From: Paulinella micropora
Lineage: Eukaryota; Cercozoa; Imbricatea; Euglyphida
Direction of reading: 5' to 3'
Length of the DNA stretch: 64,000 nucleotides
Assembly (NCBI GenBank): GCA_009731375.1
Contig: BJOX01000042.1
Location: 591,449-655,448 of the forward strand
The position numbers were made by a program, and so were the translations under genes. The stretch's first letter is position 1. Each line of letters opens with the position of its first letter. The notes under the pieces are model-generated. The model saw only the letters and a list, made by a program, of their open reading frames with translations. It was not told the DNA's origin and made no database searches. This document shows positions 29,577-38,570 of this stretch, piece by piece.

Positions 29577-30025
29577 GGGAACCTAGCTAGCAAACAGGAT
29601 ACGGAGAATGCATAAACGCATGCATAACACATACGCAAGACGCACAATGATTCCCGACTATGCATAACACATACGCATAAATGACTCCTGATTATGCATA
29701 AGACCTACAACAAACAGCAGGAAGAAGTGAAAGTCGATCACCCAAAAAGAATGAAAAAAGAAAAAGAATTCGAAAGAAATGCAGCGCAAAGTTTGACATG
29801 CAAAAGACTGCTTTCTGCCAAATTGTATATTTAAAACATTGAATAGTATAGAAAGAGCATTGGCATCGTCTCCCAAGAAAGGAAAAGAAAGGAAATTATG
29901 CCGTCGGTGTAAAAAAAAAAAAAAAAAGTCGCAAACTGGGGCAATAGTGCGGCAAGAAACAGCACAAACAAGACAGTACTCCATGGTAGTGAGACCGGCC
30001 CGGCTTCGCGCCAAGCCACCAAAAC

Positions 30026-30238
30026 ATGAAGGCATTGCTGATCCTGGTACTCACTATGTCCGCCGTGGGCGCGGATGTGGACGACGCTGCACTTAACAAC
30101 TTGTCTTTCGAGAAGATGAACTTCTATGAGCTGCTAGAGCTTGACAGGAGCGCAAAGGTAGATCTGATGTTGTATGACGCGTAGACTTCACTTGTTGAAG
30201 TTGTTTAGGCCAAGGACATAAAACGGCAGTATCGCAAG
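30026..30238 (+). CDS. N-terminal exons of a secretory-pathway J-domain (DnaJ) co-chaperone, truncated
   Basis: Exon 1 (30026-30157) encodes MKALLILVLTMSAVGADVDD, a clear signal peptide, then MNFYELLELDRSAK. A 51-bp intron (30158-30208, GTAGAT...TTTAG) is followed by AKDIKRQYRK. Joined, this is helix I, the loop and the start of helix II of a J-domain, the module that stimulates Hsp70 ATPase. The signal peptide points to the ER lumen (BiP partner). The frame then meets TAG TAG before the diagnostic HPD motif. A GTAGTA donor at 30237 may open a second intron, or the gene has been broken by the viral element that begins just beyond. No continuation was found after 44.1 kb. Confidence 0.65.
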
Positions 30239-30244
30239 TAGTAG

Positions 30245-30315
30245 ATGATAACCTAGATCGTGGCAAGAATTTTCGGTAAAACCCCAAATTCTCGACACCA
30301 TCTAGGTTGGTGTAG
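30245..30315. repeat. Hairpin-forming inverted repeat at the left edge of the viral element
   Basis: AACCTAGAT at about 30252 faces ATCTAGGTT at about 30301, with near-symmetry extending outward (GATCGTGG / ACACCATC). It lies between the J-domain exon and the AT-rich viral sequence and could be part of a terminal structure. No matching copy was seen near 44.1 kb, so it is not demonstrated to be a terminal inverted repeat. Confidence 0.35.
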
Positions 30316-30558
30316 CACATCCAATAAAACGACAAAATAAACACAAAGAAACAAAAGCAGTCAAATAGCCTTCTACAGCACACTTATAGAAAACATATGA
30401 CATATTTTTATTTATTATTTAAAGAATTAAAAGTGTCATAATATAGAATGAGTGATAGAACAATCAGAAAAATTTCAAAAGGCGGAATTGTATTCAAAAA
30501 AATGAAATCGTTATAAGGTGGAGAGAAAATGGTAAACAAAAAAGAAAAATAATTTACA

Positions 30559-30878
30559 TTGGAAAAAAGAGAACAAAAAAGAAAAATAATTTACATTGGA
30601 AAAAAGAGGACGAAGGAAGAAGCAGAAAAGCAAGCAAGGGAGTTTTACGAAAAGGAAGTATTATCAAAATACGAAGAAGATGATAAAAGTACAGATTACA
30701 AACAATTAGCGAAGCAAAAGAAGACAGAATGGAGAAAGCAAAAGACTAAGAAAAATATATGTGTGTATGTGGAAAGACTATAGGAATATATGGTAAATAC
30801 ACATACGAAAAAACAAATTTTCATAGAGACTTTTTCGCAGAGAAAGAGGAGATTATGTTAGGCGGTCATAAAGTATAG
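30559..30878 (+). pseudogene. Small charged viral protein with a C-x-C-G zinc-type end (frameshifted)
   Basis: The first frame is Lys/Glu-rich (KKRTKEEAEKQAREFYEKEV...KQKKTEWRKQKTKKN). After a one-base slip near 30760 it continues as MCVCGKTIGIYGKYTYEKTN...HRDFF and stops at TAG 30876-30878. The C-x-C-G...H arrangement resembles the C-terminal zinc motif seen after GIY-YIG nucleases and in many small proteins of giant viruses and their satellites. A ~38-bp tandem duplication lies at its start (about 30538-30606). Function unknown; DNA binding is plausible from charge and Cys/His spacing. Confidence 0.45.
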
Positions 30879-30950
30879 AAAGATATTACAAAAATAAGAC
30901 AACAAATAATTAATTTTATGTTAAACAAATATTATTTATGTATATATAAT

Positions 30951-31232
30951 ATGACAACGACGAGAGTTGTGGGTATTTCATTTGATGGGAGACAAGATAA
31001 TATTTTTTATTAAAACCATAGGACGAGGAGAAAAAGTTTTTATTCAACACGAACCAGAAAATAAATGTGATAAAATGCGATGAAGGTTGAAACAGAAAGT
31101 GGAAAACAGCTTGGATATATTAATAAGCAACTAGCAAGGGCTCTAAAGTTTAAAGGAAGAAAACAAGTATATTATTCAATCTATGGAGGAGGATTAGGGA
31201 AACATTATGGAATAGAAATTACTATCCCTTAA
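30951..31232 (+). pseudogene. HIRAN-domain protein, broken by two frameshifts
   Basis: Begins ATG at 30951: MTTTRVVGISFDGRQDNIF; after a slip near 31012, TIGRGEKVFIQHEPENKCDK; after a second slip in the AAAA at about 31074, AMKVETESGKQLGYINKQLA and on to YGIEITIP, stop TAA 31230-31232. The order VVG.SFDGRQ, EPEN..D..A..V, LGY....A and I.I matches the HIRAN domain, known from SWI2/SNF2 helicases (HLTF/Rad5) and stand-alone bacterial and phage proteins, where it recognises DNA 3' ends or damaged or stalled-fork DNA. It lies just upstream of the polymerase gene, so a replication role is a natural guess. The domain fills the whole ~90-residue protein. Confidence 0.6.
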
Positions 31233-31280
31233 TTATTAATTTTATATATTAAAGATGATTTTTTTACTATTTATATACTA

Positions 31281-31501
31281 AGGGCAGAAAACCGATATAC
31301 AAAACACCAGAAGAGAAAAAGGAAGCCTTACGGAGAAAGGCGAGAGAATTTATACAAAATGATCGAGAAAGACATAGGCAGAAGTCAATGGAGTATTATA
31401 ACCAAAATAAAGCAATAATAGCGGAAAGAAGAAAGAAAAAAAGAGAAGAAGTAAAGCAAGCATTACTTAAGTTGAAAAGAATGGAGGAGGCATTGAAATG
31501 A
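31281..31501 (+). CDS. Small Lys/Arg/Glu-rich viral protein
   Basis: An open frame without a clear ATG reads GRKPIYKTPEEKKEALRRKA then REFIQNDRERHRQKSMEYYN and ends ...LKRMEEALK at TGA 31499-31501. Highly charged and helical; the RERHRQKSMEYYNQNK segment is of the type common in satellite and giant-virus accessory proteins. No enzymatic motif. It lies between the HIRAN and polymerase genes on the same strand. The start may be lost or non-AUG. Confidence 0.4.
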
Positions 31502-31601
31502 ATTTCTATTTAAAAGATAAAATATTATTATATTTATATGTAACAGATAATATATTATTATTTTTTATTATTTTTATATCCGCATTGATATTAAAAAAAG
31601 T

Positions 31602-33938
31602 ATGCCACCACCTTTACCACCCAGACCATCTAAGGCGAACTTAAGGGAAACTAAGACAAGGGAAGCGAAGAAGCGAGAGGTAAAACTTGTATAGGGGTAT
31701 AAATGGCTTTACATACCCTTTCAAAAATCTTGATATTAACTTTTATGATATGGATGCGATTGAACTAACAATTATGAGAGCGGTCAGGGATGTTAGAACT
31801 AGAGGTATGACAAACGAGGCGAGTATTCACGTTAAGTTTGCTTATATAACGGATGTTGATCATAGTAAGTTTTATAAATGGAAAACTTTCAACGCCGTTA
31901 AGTTAAAAGACATTGATGATCTGTTTCGTGATATATATTTATATAACGAACAAAATCTCGAATCCAGTGCTCGCGGATATGAACGAATTATTCAATATAT
32001 AAATATTCAAAGTGTCTAAGAAGACGGAGGCGGTTGTAAGGACTTGAAAAATAAAACAGACTAAGGAATTCATATTAATCCAAGGAGTAAGGATAATAAT
32101 TGTTTCTTCTATGTTGTTAAGGATATTTAAATTTACCTTTGAAAGATATTATCTTTCAATATGCGGAAGAATTAGCAAAAAGAAAACCAAAAGCGAAATT
32201 ATATGTTAATGCCTTTAATGGTAGTAAATTTGACCACTATTCATACAAAAGGAATTTATCAGAAGGAAAATAAAAGACACTCCTTTAATGAATAATGGAG
32301 CCATTATTTCAATGGAATATAAAAATATAAATTCTGGGATATGTGTAAGCACACGGAAGGAAGCCTTAAAAAGAACCTTGAGACATTAGGATGTAATGTT
32401 TTAAAAGGAGACTTCGACCACGACAAGGCAAAAAGATGGGAGGAAATGGAAGAAGAAACGAAAAAAGAATGTTTAGTATATTTAGAGAAGGATGTTATTG
32501 GACTAAAGGAATTACACGACACTCTAAATAGACAAACATATGAAGAGCACAAGACGAATATAACCGCCTTTATCTCCACTTCGTCTCTTACATTCAATTT
32601 ATGGAAAAAGAGGATAGATGGAAAATACATAATTCAATTACCTAACATAAAGCGAGAACACGACTTTAGAAAGGCGGTGTATGGTGCTAGAACTTACCCA
32701 AGTAAAAGGAGGTTTATTTCAGCGCAATATCAAAAATACATAAATGGTGAAATCAGCTTCGATGAGGTTGTAGATTATCTTATTCATGCGGATGTAGTCT
32801 CTCTTTATCCAACGGCAATGCTTGAATTATTTATGACTGGAGAAATAAAGGAATGTGAAGGAGAAATGAAAGGCAAACTCGGGATATATAATGTTGATTA
32901 CATTTCTCCAAAAAATCTTTTACACCCACGAGTACCTTTCCGCGATAGTAAGGGATGACTAAAATGGGAGTTAAGAAATATGAAAGACCAATGTCTCACT
33001 TCTGTAGATATTGAAGATATGATTGAACTAGGCTACCAAGTCAAAATCAATCGTGGCTATTACACCGAAGAAGCCGAACCAGTATTTAAAGAATATATTT
33101 TGGACTTATTCAAGAAAAAACAAAATTCAAAGAAAGGAACACCGCAGTATTTATGAGCAAAGTTATTTATGAATGCTTTATATGGAAAGACGATTCAAAG
33201 ACCGATTAATTCTGTAAGTAAATACATAACAAAAAATCACGAATTTTGGAAATTCTGGGCTAAACACGTAATAACTGATATTGAAAAGTTTGAAGAGGCT
33301 AATGGCGAATTATGGTTAATCACTTATATTCCCAGAGATGAGCAAGAAAGAGAAGAAAAAATTACAAAGCACACTCACTACTGGGCATTTATCCTAGCAT
33401 ACAGCAGACGAATTATGTATAAGTATATGACTGAAGCCAACCCAGACAATTATCCAGACAGAGACTATTATTATACAGACACAGACAGCATTTAAAGCCA
33501 TGTAAGAAACATTGAACAAATAAAGAGATTTAGAGATAAATCAATCGGTGGAATGGATGACGACCTCGGAACTGATTGTAAAATAATAAGGGGAACATGG
33601 GAGCACCAAAATTATATATGTTAGAGTATGTAAAGAAAGGAGAAGAAAAAGGTAAAACACATTTTCACTTAGATGAAAAGGTTTGGATTTGAAAAAATTT
33701 AAATCCATCCGCTTATGAATTAATGGATAAGGGCGAAAGTTTAACCAATACCAGAGACTTTATAATGAAGAAAATACATACTAGCAGAAACAGCAAACAA
33801 CAACACATTGAACACTTTAGCATACAACACCAAAAGAATGTCGTAACAGTAGTTAATAAATCAAGATGGTGCGGTCGTGAATTCTACACAGATAATGATA
33901 GTATCCCACACGGCTTCGAACCAACTCTTAAAATTTAA
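31602..33938 (+). pseudogene. polB: Protein-primed-type DNA polymerase B of a Polinton-like virus (multiple disruptions)
   Basis: Replicative polymerase with exonuclease and polymerase domains. Pieces in order: Pro-rich N-terminus (MPPPLPPRP, 31602); GFTYPFKNLDINF...AIEL (31700s); exonuclease segment with KLYVNAFNGSKFDHY (about 32200); YLEKDVIGLKEL, the third exonuclease motif (about 32480); motif A DVVSLYPTAM (about 32795); motif B KLFMNALYGKTIQRP (about 33160); motif C YYYTDTDSI (about 33470); C-terminal HGFEPTLKI ending TAA 33936-33938. In-frame stops interrupt conserved sequence (TAA 32017, 32062, 33493; TGA 32956, 33154, 33690) and at least three slips occur (about 31692, 32150, 32330). 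The catalytic aspartates of A and C are intact. First gene of note on the + arm. Confidence 0.85.
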
Positions 33939-33984
33939 TAACAATTAGTTAGTTTTTTCCCATAAATTTTTTTACCAGTCTATA

Positions 33985-34140
33985 AAGACTAATGACCACC
34001 CTCACAAGTCCCGACGCTTAATCGATAAGCCATATCTTGAATGGGTTCAAAAGCAACCTTGGTTTGAAAAATTTACAGACATTAAAAAGTGAAGTAAAAA
34101 AATATATTTAATAAAAATTAATATTTACTTTATATATATC
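33985..34140 (+). other. Short possible coding remnant downstream of polB
   Basis: One frame reads HPHKSRRLIDKPYLEWVQKQ then PWFEKFTDIKK, TGA, SKKIYLIKINIY. Its amino-acid composition is protein-like, but I recognise no family and the start is unclear. It may be the end of a small gene or part of a degraded one. Confidence 0.25.
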
Positions 34141-34141
34141 A

Positions 34142-34531
34142 ATGAATGACCTGAACACCAAACAGGACTAGTTGAATGAAATTGAAAAATGGAACATTGA
34201 CAACGAAATTAAAAAGCCAACAATTAAATAGACTAAACCTGACATTGTATCTTTCTATGAGCAATACAAGCCGAGGGACGACAACGTGAAAGTAGTCATT
34301 CCATTGGAGACCATAACGGGCGACGAACCAAGCACACCTTTTACAGCGAAAGCTACAGCCGAAGGGTGTAAGGCAACCGATCTTGTAGTGAGCGAGACAG
34401 GTATCACTGAAATCACAGCGGAAGCTACAGCCAAAGGGTGTAAGGCTAACGTAGGAGAAGATATAGCAAAGAATGCGAGCGATGTTATTCGTGTGGTAAA
34501 AGGTAATGTAAAAAAGATAGCAAAAAAATAA
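34142..34531 (+). pseudogene. Unrecognised viral protein with an internal duplication and two TAG codons
   Basis: From ATG 34142 the frame runs MNDLNTKQD-TAG-LNEIEKWNIDNEI...TIK-TAG-TKPDIVSFYEQYKP and then open to TAA after ...VKGNVKKIAKK. TAGs are at 34169 and 34229. A duplicated motif is visible: AKATAEGCKATD and AEATAKGCKAND-like with ITE between. Ser/Thr- and Lys-rich, no membrane segment, basic C-terminus. Lies at the switch point between + replication genes and - structural genes. Function unknown. Confidence 0.4.
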
Positions 34532-34593
34532 AGATAAATCACACACAAACGAAGTGTTGTATGACGCTTTGCTCACACATTCTTTTTTGCTTT

Positions 34594-35089
34594 CTACAAG
34601 TGATTTAGTTCATTATGACATCTCATAACCCATTTTAAATGATATATAGAATGTTTATGTCCTTTTCTATGTTGATAAACAATCTTTCTTCCACAAAGGC
34701 ATTCAACTTTTTTTAGATTATAGGCTCTCAATCTCTCCTTATGAATGTCTTTGTATTGTTTATTGTATTCTTTTTTATTTTGATTACACTGGACTGTGAT
34801 AACAGTTTTAAAATTATCGTTTATACACTTTGTGTGTCTTATCCAGTATCCTTCTCTCTGTTCTAATTCAAGGTGGCTATCACAAGGGAAAGTTTTAATT
34901 AATTCAATCCTATAGTCATTCATAATTGAAAATGAATAAGTGTAATTTGTTTTTCCTTTTCTTTTATCATTAAAAGATATGTGTGAGTTTTAGCTCTTTG
35001 CTCCAATGTTTTAATCGTGCTTCCGATACACCAGTCTTATTACAAATAAGTTTATAGATTTTTCCGTTCTGATATTTGTTGTAGTTCAT
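34594..35089 (-). pseudogene. GIY-YIG endonuclease with C-terminal C-x-C-G motif (frameshifted)
   Basis: Starts MNYNKYQNGKIYKLICNKTG (ATG at 35089), the first strands of the GIY-YIG fold; after a one-base slip the frame gives CIGSTIKTLEQRAKTH, where (Y)IGS is the second half of the motif. After another slip the C-terminal part is REGYWIRHTKCIN...KKEYNKQYKD...VECLCGRKIVYQHRKGH...H, with the ERxWI segment holding the family Glu region. Such nucleases are mobile-type endonucleases common in virophages, Polinton-like viruses and giant viruses. It stops at TAG. Slips near 35005 and 34925 break this copy. First gene of the minus-strand set. Confidence 0.65.
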
Positions 35090-35147
35090 TTTATACAATG
35101 GTTGGAGTTTATATTTAATATAAAATTACTTCGTCCATCCATCCACT

Positions 35148-36399
35148 TTAATGATCCTCTATAAAGTTAGCAATAACATTAATATTACTGCCACCTCCCC
35201 CGCCTGCCGACACAGCCTTTTGTGTGAATGTCAAAACATCGATCTGTGTTAATTGAATATCGTAAGTTCTGAGATTAATCTGCTGAGTAGAGCCAGCATT
35301 AACATAAATCTTAAAAATTGTTGTTCCGTTTGCGATAGCAGTTGCTTTTGTGTCTATATCTACAATTGAAGTTTTGGCATCAACATCAGCAAAACCCGCC
35401 CCTGTCAGTGTTCCGTTCAATACCATTCTGACTACATTAGCCTTAGTATCTTCATTTGTAATACTTATCAAAGAAAGAAAGACATTTGAATAGTTGGTTA
35501 GGCTATTATTGTACAGGGCTTTATTCCTGATACTTAAAATGGGGCTTTCAGTTATATTACCTGATTCACTCCCTTCCGCCGTATTTGTAATACTTGTTTT
35601 AATAGTGTTGGTGCCTTCAACAAACAAAGTACAACTGGCTGTCTTCAGTCTTTGTATTCCGACTCCCGCATTATTATTAAGAATTCGTGTTACAAATGGC
35701 AATGTAGTATTCCGCAGACTGACACCCGTGTTGGCATTTGCATACTTAATCGTATGGACTAACTGAAATTCGCCTGTCTTTGGATTTTCAATAGAAAACT
35801 TAATAGCACCAAAACCTAAGTATTGAAATTGAATTTGAAATACATTTCCCTTTGTCCAGTCTAATACTGGCATATCTCCTGTTCCGTCGCACGCGTCATC
35901 TCAGTCCGCTTGTGGAAATGCGGTTGGGGCTCCTCCTAATACTATGGAATGTAGAATATTCATTCCTTCATCTCTAGTCTTGAAAAAGTAGAAACCATTA
36001 AGTAATTCGTTATCTCCGATACCTATCCACGAATAATAATCTTCGGTTTCGTCCGTCGTCCATAAAGCAGTGAAGCGGGCTACAACACCCATACCAGTGC
36101 GATATTTTATTTTTCTTTTGCTTACCATAATGGCATCAGCGGTAGTACTAGCAGTTGTTTTTAATTCCACCATAATATTATTATTAAGTAACGGTCGCAT
36201 TTGTTTCTGTTTTTGTCCATATCCGTGTATTAATGGTATATGGAAAGATTTCCTGTAATACTGGTGTTAAGGAACTGGTTAGGGTTTCACCAAAAGGGGT
36301 CTTCATATGATTAGTTTCAATGTGTCCATCACATCCAACTTTGACATTTACAAACTTTTCGTCAGGATTTTGTGCGATTAAATTTCTTTGGTGAGACAT
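35148..36399 (-). pseudogene. Virion surface protein of the W..D..DGTG type (one slip, one in-frame TGA)
   Basis: Runs from MSHQRNLIAQNPDEKFVNVK (36399) through GCDGHIETNHMKTPFGETLT, slips at about 36185, continues as KRKIKYRTGMGVVARFTALW...YSWIGIGDNELLNGFYF, meets TGA at 35901-35903 inside FPQAD-TGA-DDACDGTGD, and continues in the same frame as LDWTKGNVFQIQFQYLGFGA to the end. The TRP..D..DGTGPSG..LD...FQIQ..YLG.GAI pattern is found in virion or fibre-like proteins of satellite and giant viruses, and from memory the residue at the TGA is tryptophan there. The C-terminal third is beta-rich with a Gly run. Probable outer capsid or attachment component. About 400 residues if read through. Confidence 0.55.
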
Positions 36400-36445
36400 A
36401 TTATATAAAACAAAAATAATAATTTTCTTTTTTGTTTTATTTTTT

Positions 36446-37871
36446 TAATTTTCAATCATCAAAATTTCAATTCCCTTAACAACAATAGTCCTCTGAAGAA
36501 TAGCATAAGTATAATAATTCAATTGTACTGCCCCAGTCGCACTCCATTCATACCGCCTTTCAGTGTCCAAAGACAGACTTCATATCCCTCTTCTTCTCTC
36601 TTGTCATAAAGTGGGCGGTTGTGGTCCCAGAAATCAACGTGGAACCAGTTATATTTATACACATTAGAGTTCAAAACGGCAGAGCCCTTAATTTTTTCCT
36701 TCAAAAGCATATAGTCTTCATCGCGAGAGCAAGTGATATCAAACTGCTGAATTCTATTACTATCCAAAGTAGTATAATAAGAAGTAATCTTAGCTTGAGC
36801 TCGGTTATCGCAATCAAATGCGGTATTCGAACTTTCGGTATTATTAAATCCGCTAGTGTAAATTCGGCGAATTCTTTCACCCTGAGAGCGGTTAATATTC
36901 AAAACAAACGACTGAGTGCCGGCTGCGAGATTAGTTTTCCAAGAGATGGGGTATTCAGTCTTAAACGAAAAGCCTTCACCAGCAATCTTTTGCTGAACTC
37001 CCAAAATAACATTTGGATCGGTTTCAACAGCCAGAAAGAGGCTAAGATTAGTAATCGCTGCTGGCTGTGCTGTGGCTGCCGCTGCTGCTGCAACACTATT
37101 AGCATCAGTTCCATAAAATAAGGCAAAATAGTTCCGAAAAGCATAACGAGAGGAATAGACGCATTGATTACTGGTGAATTTCCAGTATTGACTGCTGGAG
37201 CAATTACTGCTGCGGGGTCTTGACCAATACTTCCACCCTCGAAATACTTTGCCTCCTCATACTCGATATTAACAAGACTATAGTCTCCAGCAGTGCTATC
37301 GGTGAGAGCGGTATCGTCATGACGACGAGCGGCGACGAGCGGCACTTTGTAGCATGCTTGAACTGCTGCTTTTAAAGTCCCAACGGCAGCAGCATCAGTA
37401 ATAGCCTTTCTGTCTGCCACAGTTCCAACATCAATCTTTCCAGCATTACACTTTTGGAGCATAGACTCATAACCAGACACAGCCCCGTGGTTATCCAAAG
37501 CCATAAAAAATCTCAGGCTTCCAAATCATCTTAGTGTAATTTCCCACGTGTTGAAGATTGCACAGTTCAATTGTCTTAATCATTGACAGGCAGTCCATAG
37601 CAATTCTGTTATAATGACCGATTCCTCCAGTCGTCGGTGTGTAGGTAAATCGCAACACAGACCTTGCGAGATTCAAAGGACGAGTAGGAATTTCAAAAGT
37701 TGATTCAATTCCTCCAACACTGCTAATTGGCACACTCGCAAGACTTTCGCGGGCAGTAAGTTTGTTAAGTGAATACTTTCCGAGAATGAGTTCGCTTTGG
37801 CTATGAGTAAGTTCTCCTCCGTATTGGAGAGGCGTTTTGTTTTGTTTTTGAAGTAGTGTAAGTTCATTAAT
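36446..37871 (-). pseudogene. mcp: Double-jelly-roll major capsid protein (at least four frameshifts)
   Basis: Forms the pseudohexameric capsomers. The N-terminal part reads LTLLQKQNKTPLQYGGELTH...LASVPISSVGGIESTF...PTRPLNLARSVLRFTYTP; then a slip in a T run (about 37505) to MALDNHGAVSGYESMLQKC; another at about 37133 to RNYFALFYGTDANS; then AGTQSFVLNINRSQGERIRR, FDCDNRAQAKITSYYTTLD and the hallmark KIKGSAVLNSNVYKYNWFHV; a last slip (about 36575) leads to TERRYEWSATGAVQLNYYTY and TAA 36446-36448. These are the classic motifs of Polinton-like-virus/virophage MCPs. The start codon is not clear (ATT AAT GAA near 37871). No in-frame stop codons: every break here is a length change. Confidence 0.85.
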
Positions 37872-37916
37872 TCACCAGAATATATTTATAGAAAAAATAA
37901 TTAAATCAAAAATAAT

Positions 37917-38513
37917 TCACTTTGATTTCAGCAGATTAAAGAATGAAGTAAACAAATTAAAATAATTAGTTTCACGATAAACCAGTAATGTCATAACTAT
38001 ACCCAAACCATTAAGGTTAATTGCTTGGTCGTTTTCGTCTGTTAAATAGGACCTAAACACATTGTTTGAACTTGCGGATAATGTTTTACCATACTCAGAC
38101 CCGCTTCCATCATAGATAACAGACCCAAAAGGAATTTCGTTGGCCGTGTATATTTCTTGTAGCACGTCTGGGTCTATGTTGGTATTATTACTGGATACCA
38201 CATAAGTATAATTATTTGGGCTGTCTGCGGTTAGCACCTCTGCCAGTTTATTTTTTAAGTTGTTCATTGTGTAGTTGCCCTCAGGTATCGTAATTAAAGC
38301 CTCATACCCGTCTTCGGATAATGTAAAGGTATTATATGGTGAAGCCACAGAGTAATACGACTTCGGAATGTAAATGTGTAATATTTTGCAGTGGGTGGGA
38401 TTGTCTAGTCCCTTCATATTGACTTCGTGTGTAAAGTCGCTGTCTGTGCCAGTTATCCTATTTTTGCTATTTATGTAATAGATACCACTTGACCTGCCCC
38501 CTTTGTAATCCAT
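37917..38513 (-). CDS. Penton-type minor capsid protein (single jelly roll)
   Basis: From MDYKGGRSSGIYYINSKNRI (ATG 38513): the segment YINSKNRITGTDSDFTHEV followed by HIYIPKSYYSVASPYNTFTL and ITIPEGNYTMNNLKNKL is the signature of the vertex (penton) protein of Polinton-like viruses and virophages. The C-terminus VFRSYLTDENDQAINLNGLG IVMTLLVYRE also fits. At ~199 residues it is somewhat short for the family, and the middle beta region looks shortened, possibly by deletion. The frame is uninterrupted and is also in phase with the protease ORF upstream, with no stop between other than the TAA at 38640. Confidence 0.75.
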   Translation of the reverse strand: MDYKGGRSSGIYYINSKNRITGTDSDFTHEVNMKGLDNPTHCKILHIYIPKSYYSVASPYNTFTLSEDGYEALITIPEGNYTMNNLKNKLAEVLTADSPNNYTYVVSSNNTNIDPDVLQEIYTANEIPFGSVIYDGSGSEYGKTLSASSNNVFRSYLTDENDQAINLNGLGIVMTLLVYRETNYFNLFTSFFNLLKSK

Positions 38514-38570
38514 TGTTATATTATACAAATAATATTTTTTAAATAAATGTGTCAAAACCATACCCATTCT

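Noticed and set aside
35898-35906. Selenocysteine as explanation for the TGA at 35901
   Set aside because: No SECIS-like structure was noted and the expected residue at this site is Trp, not Cys.
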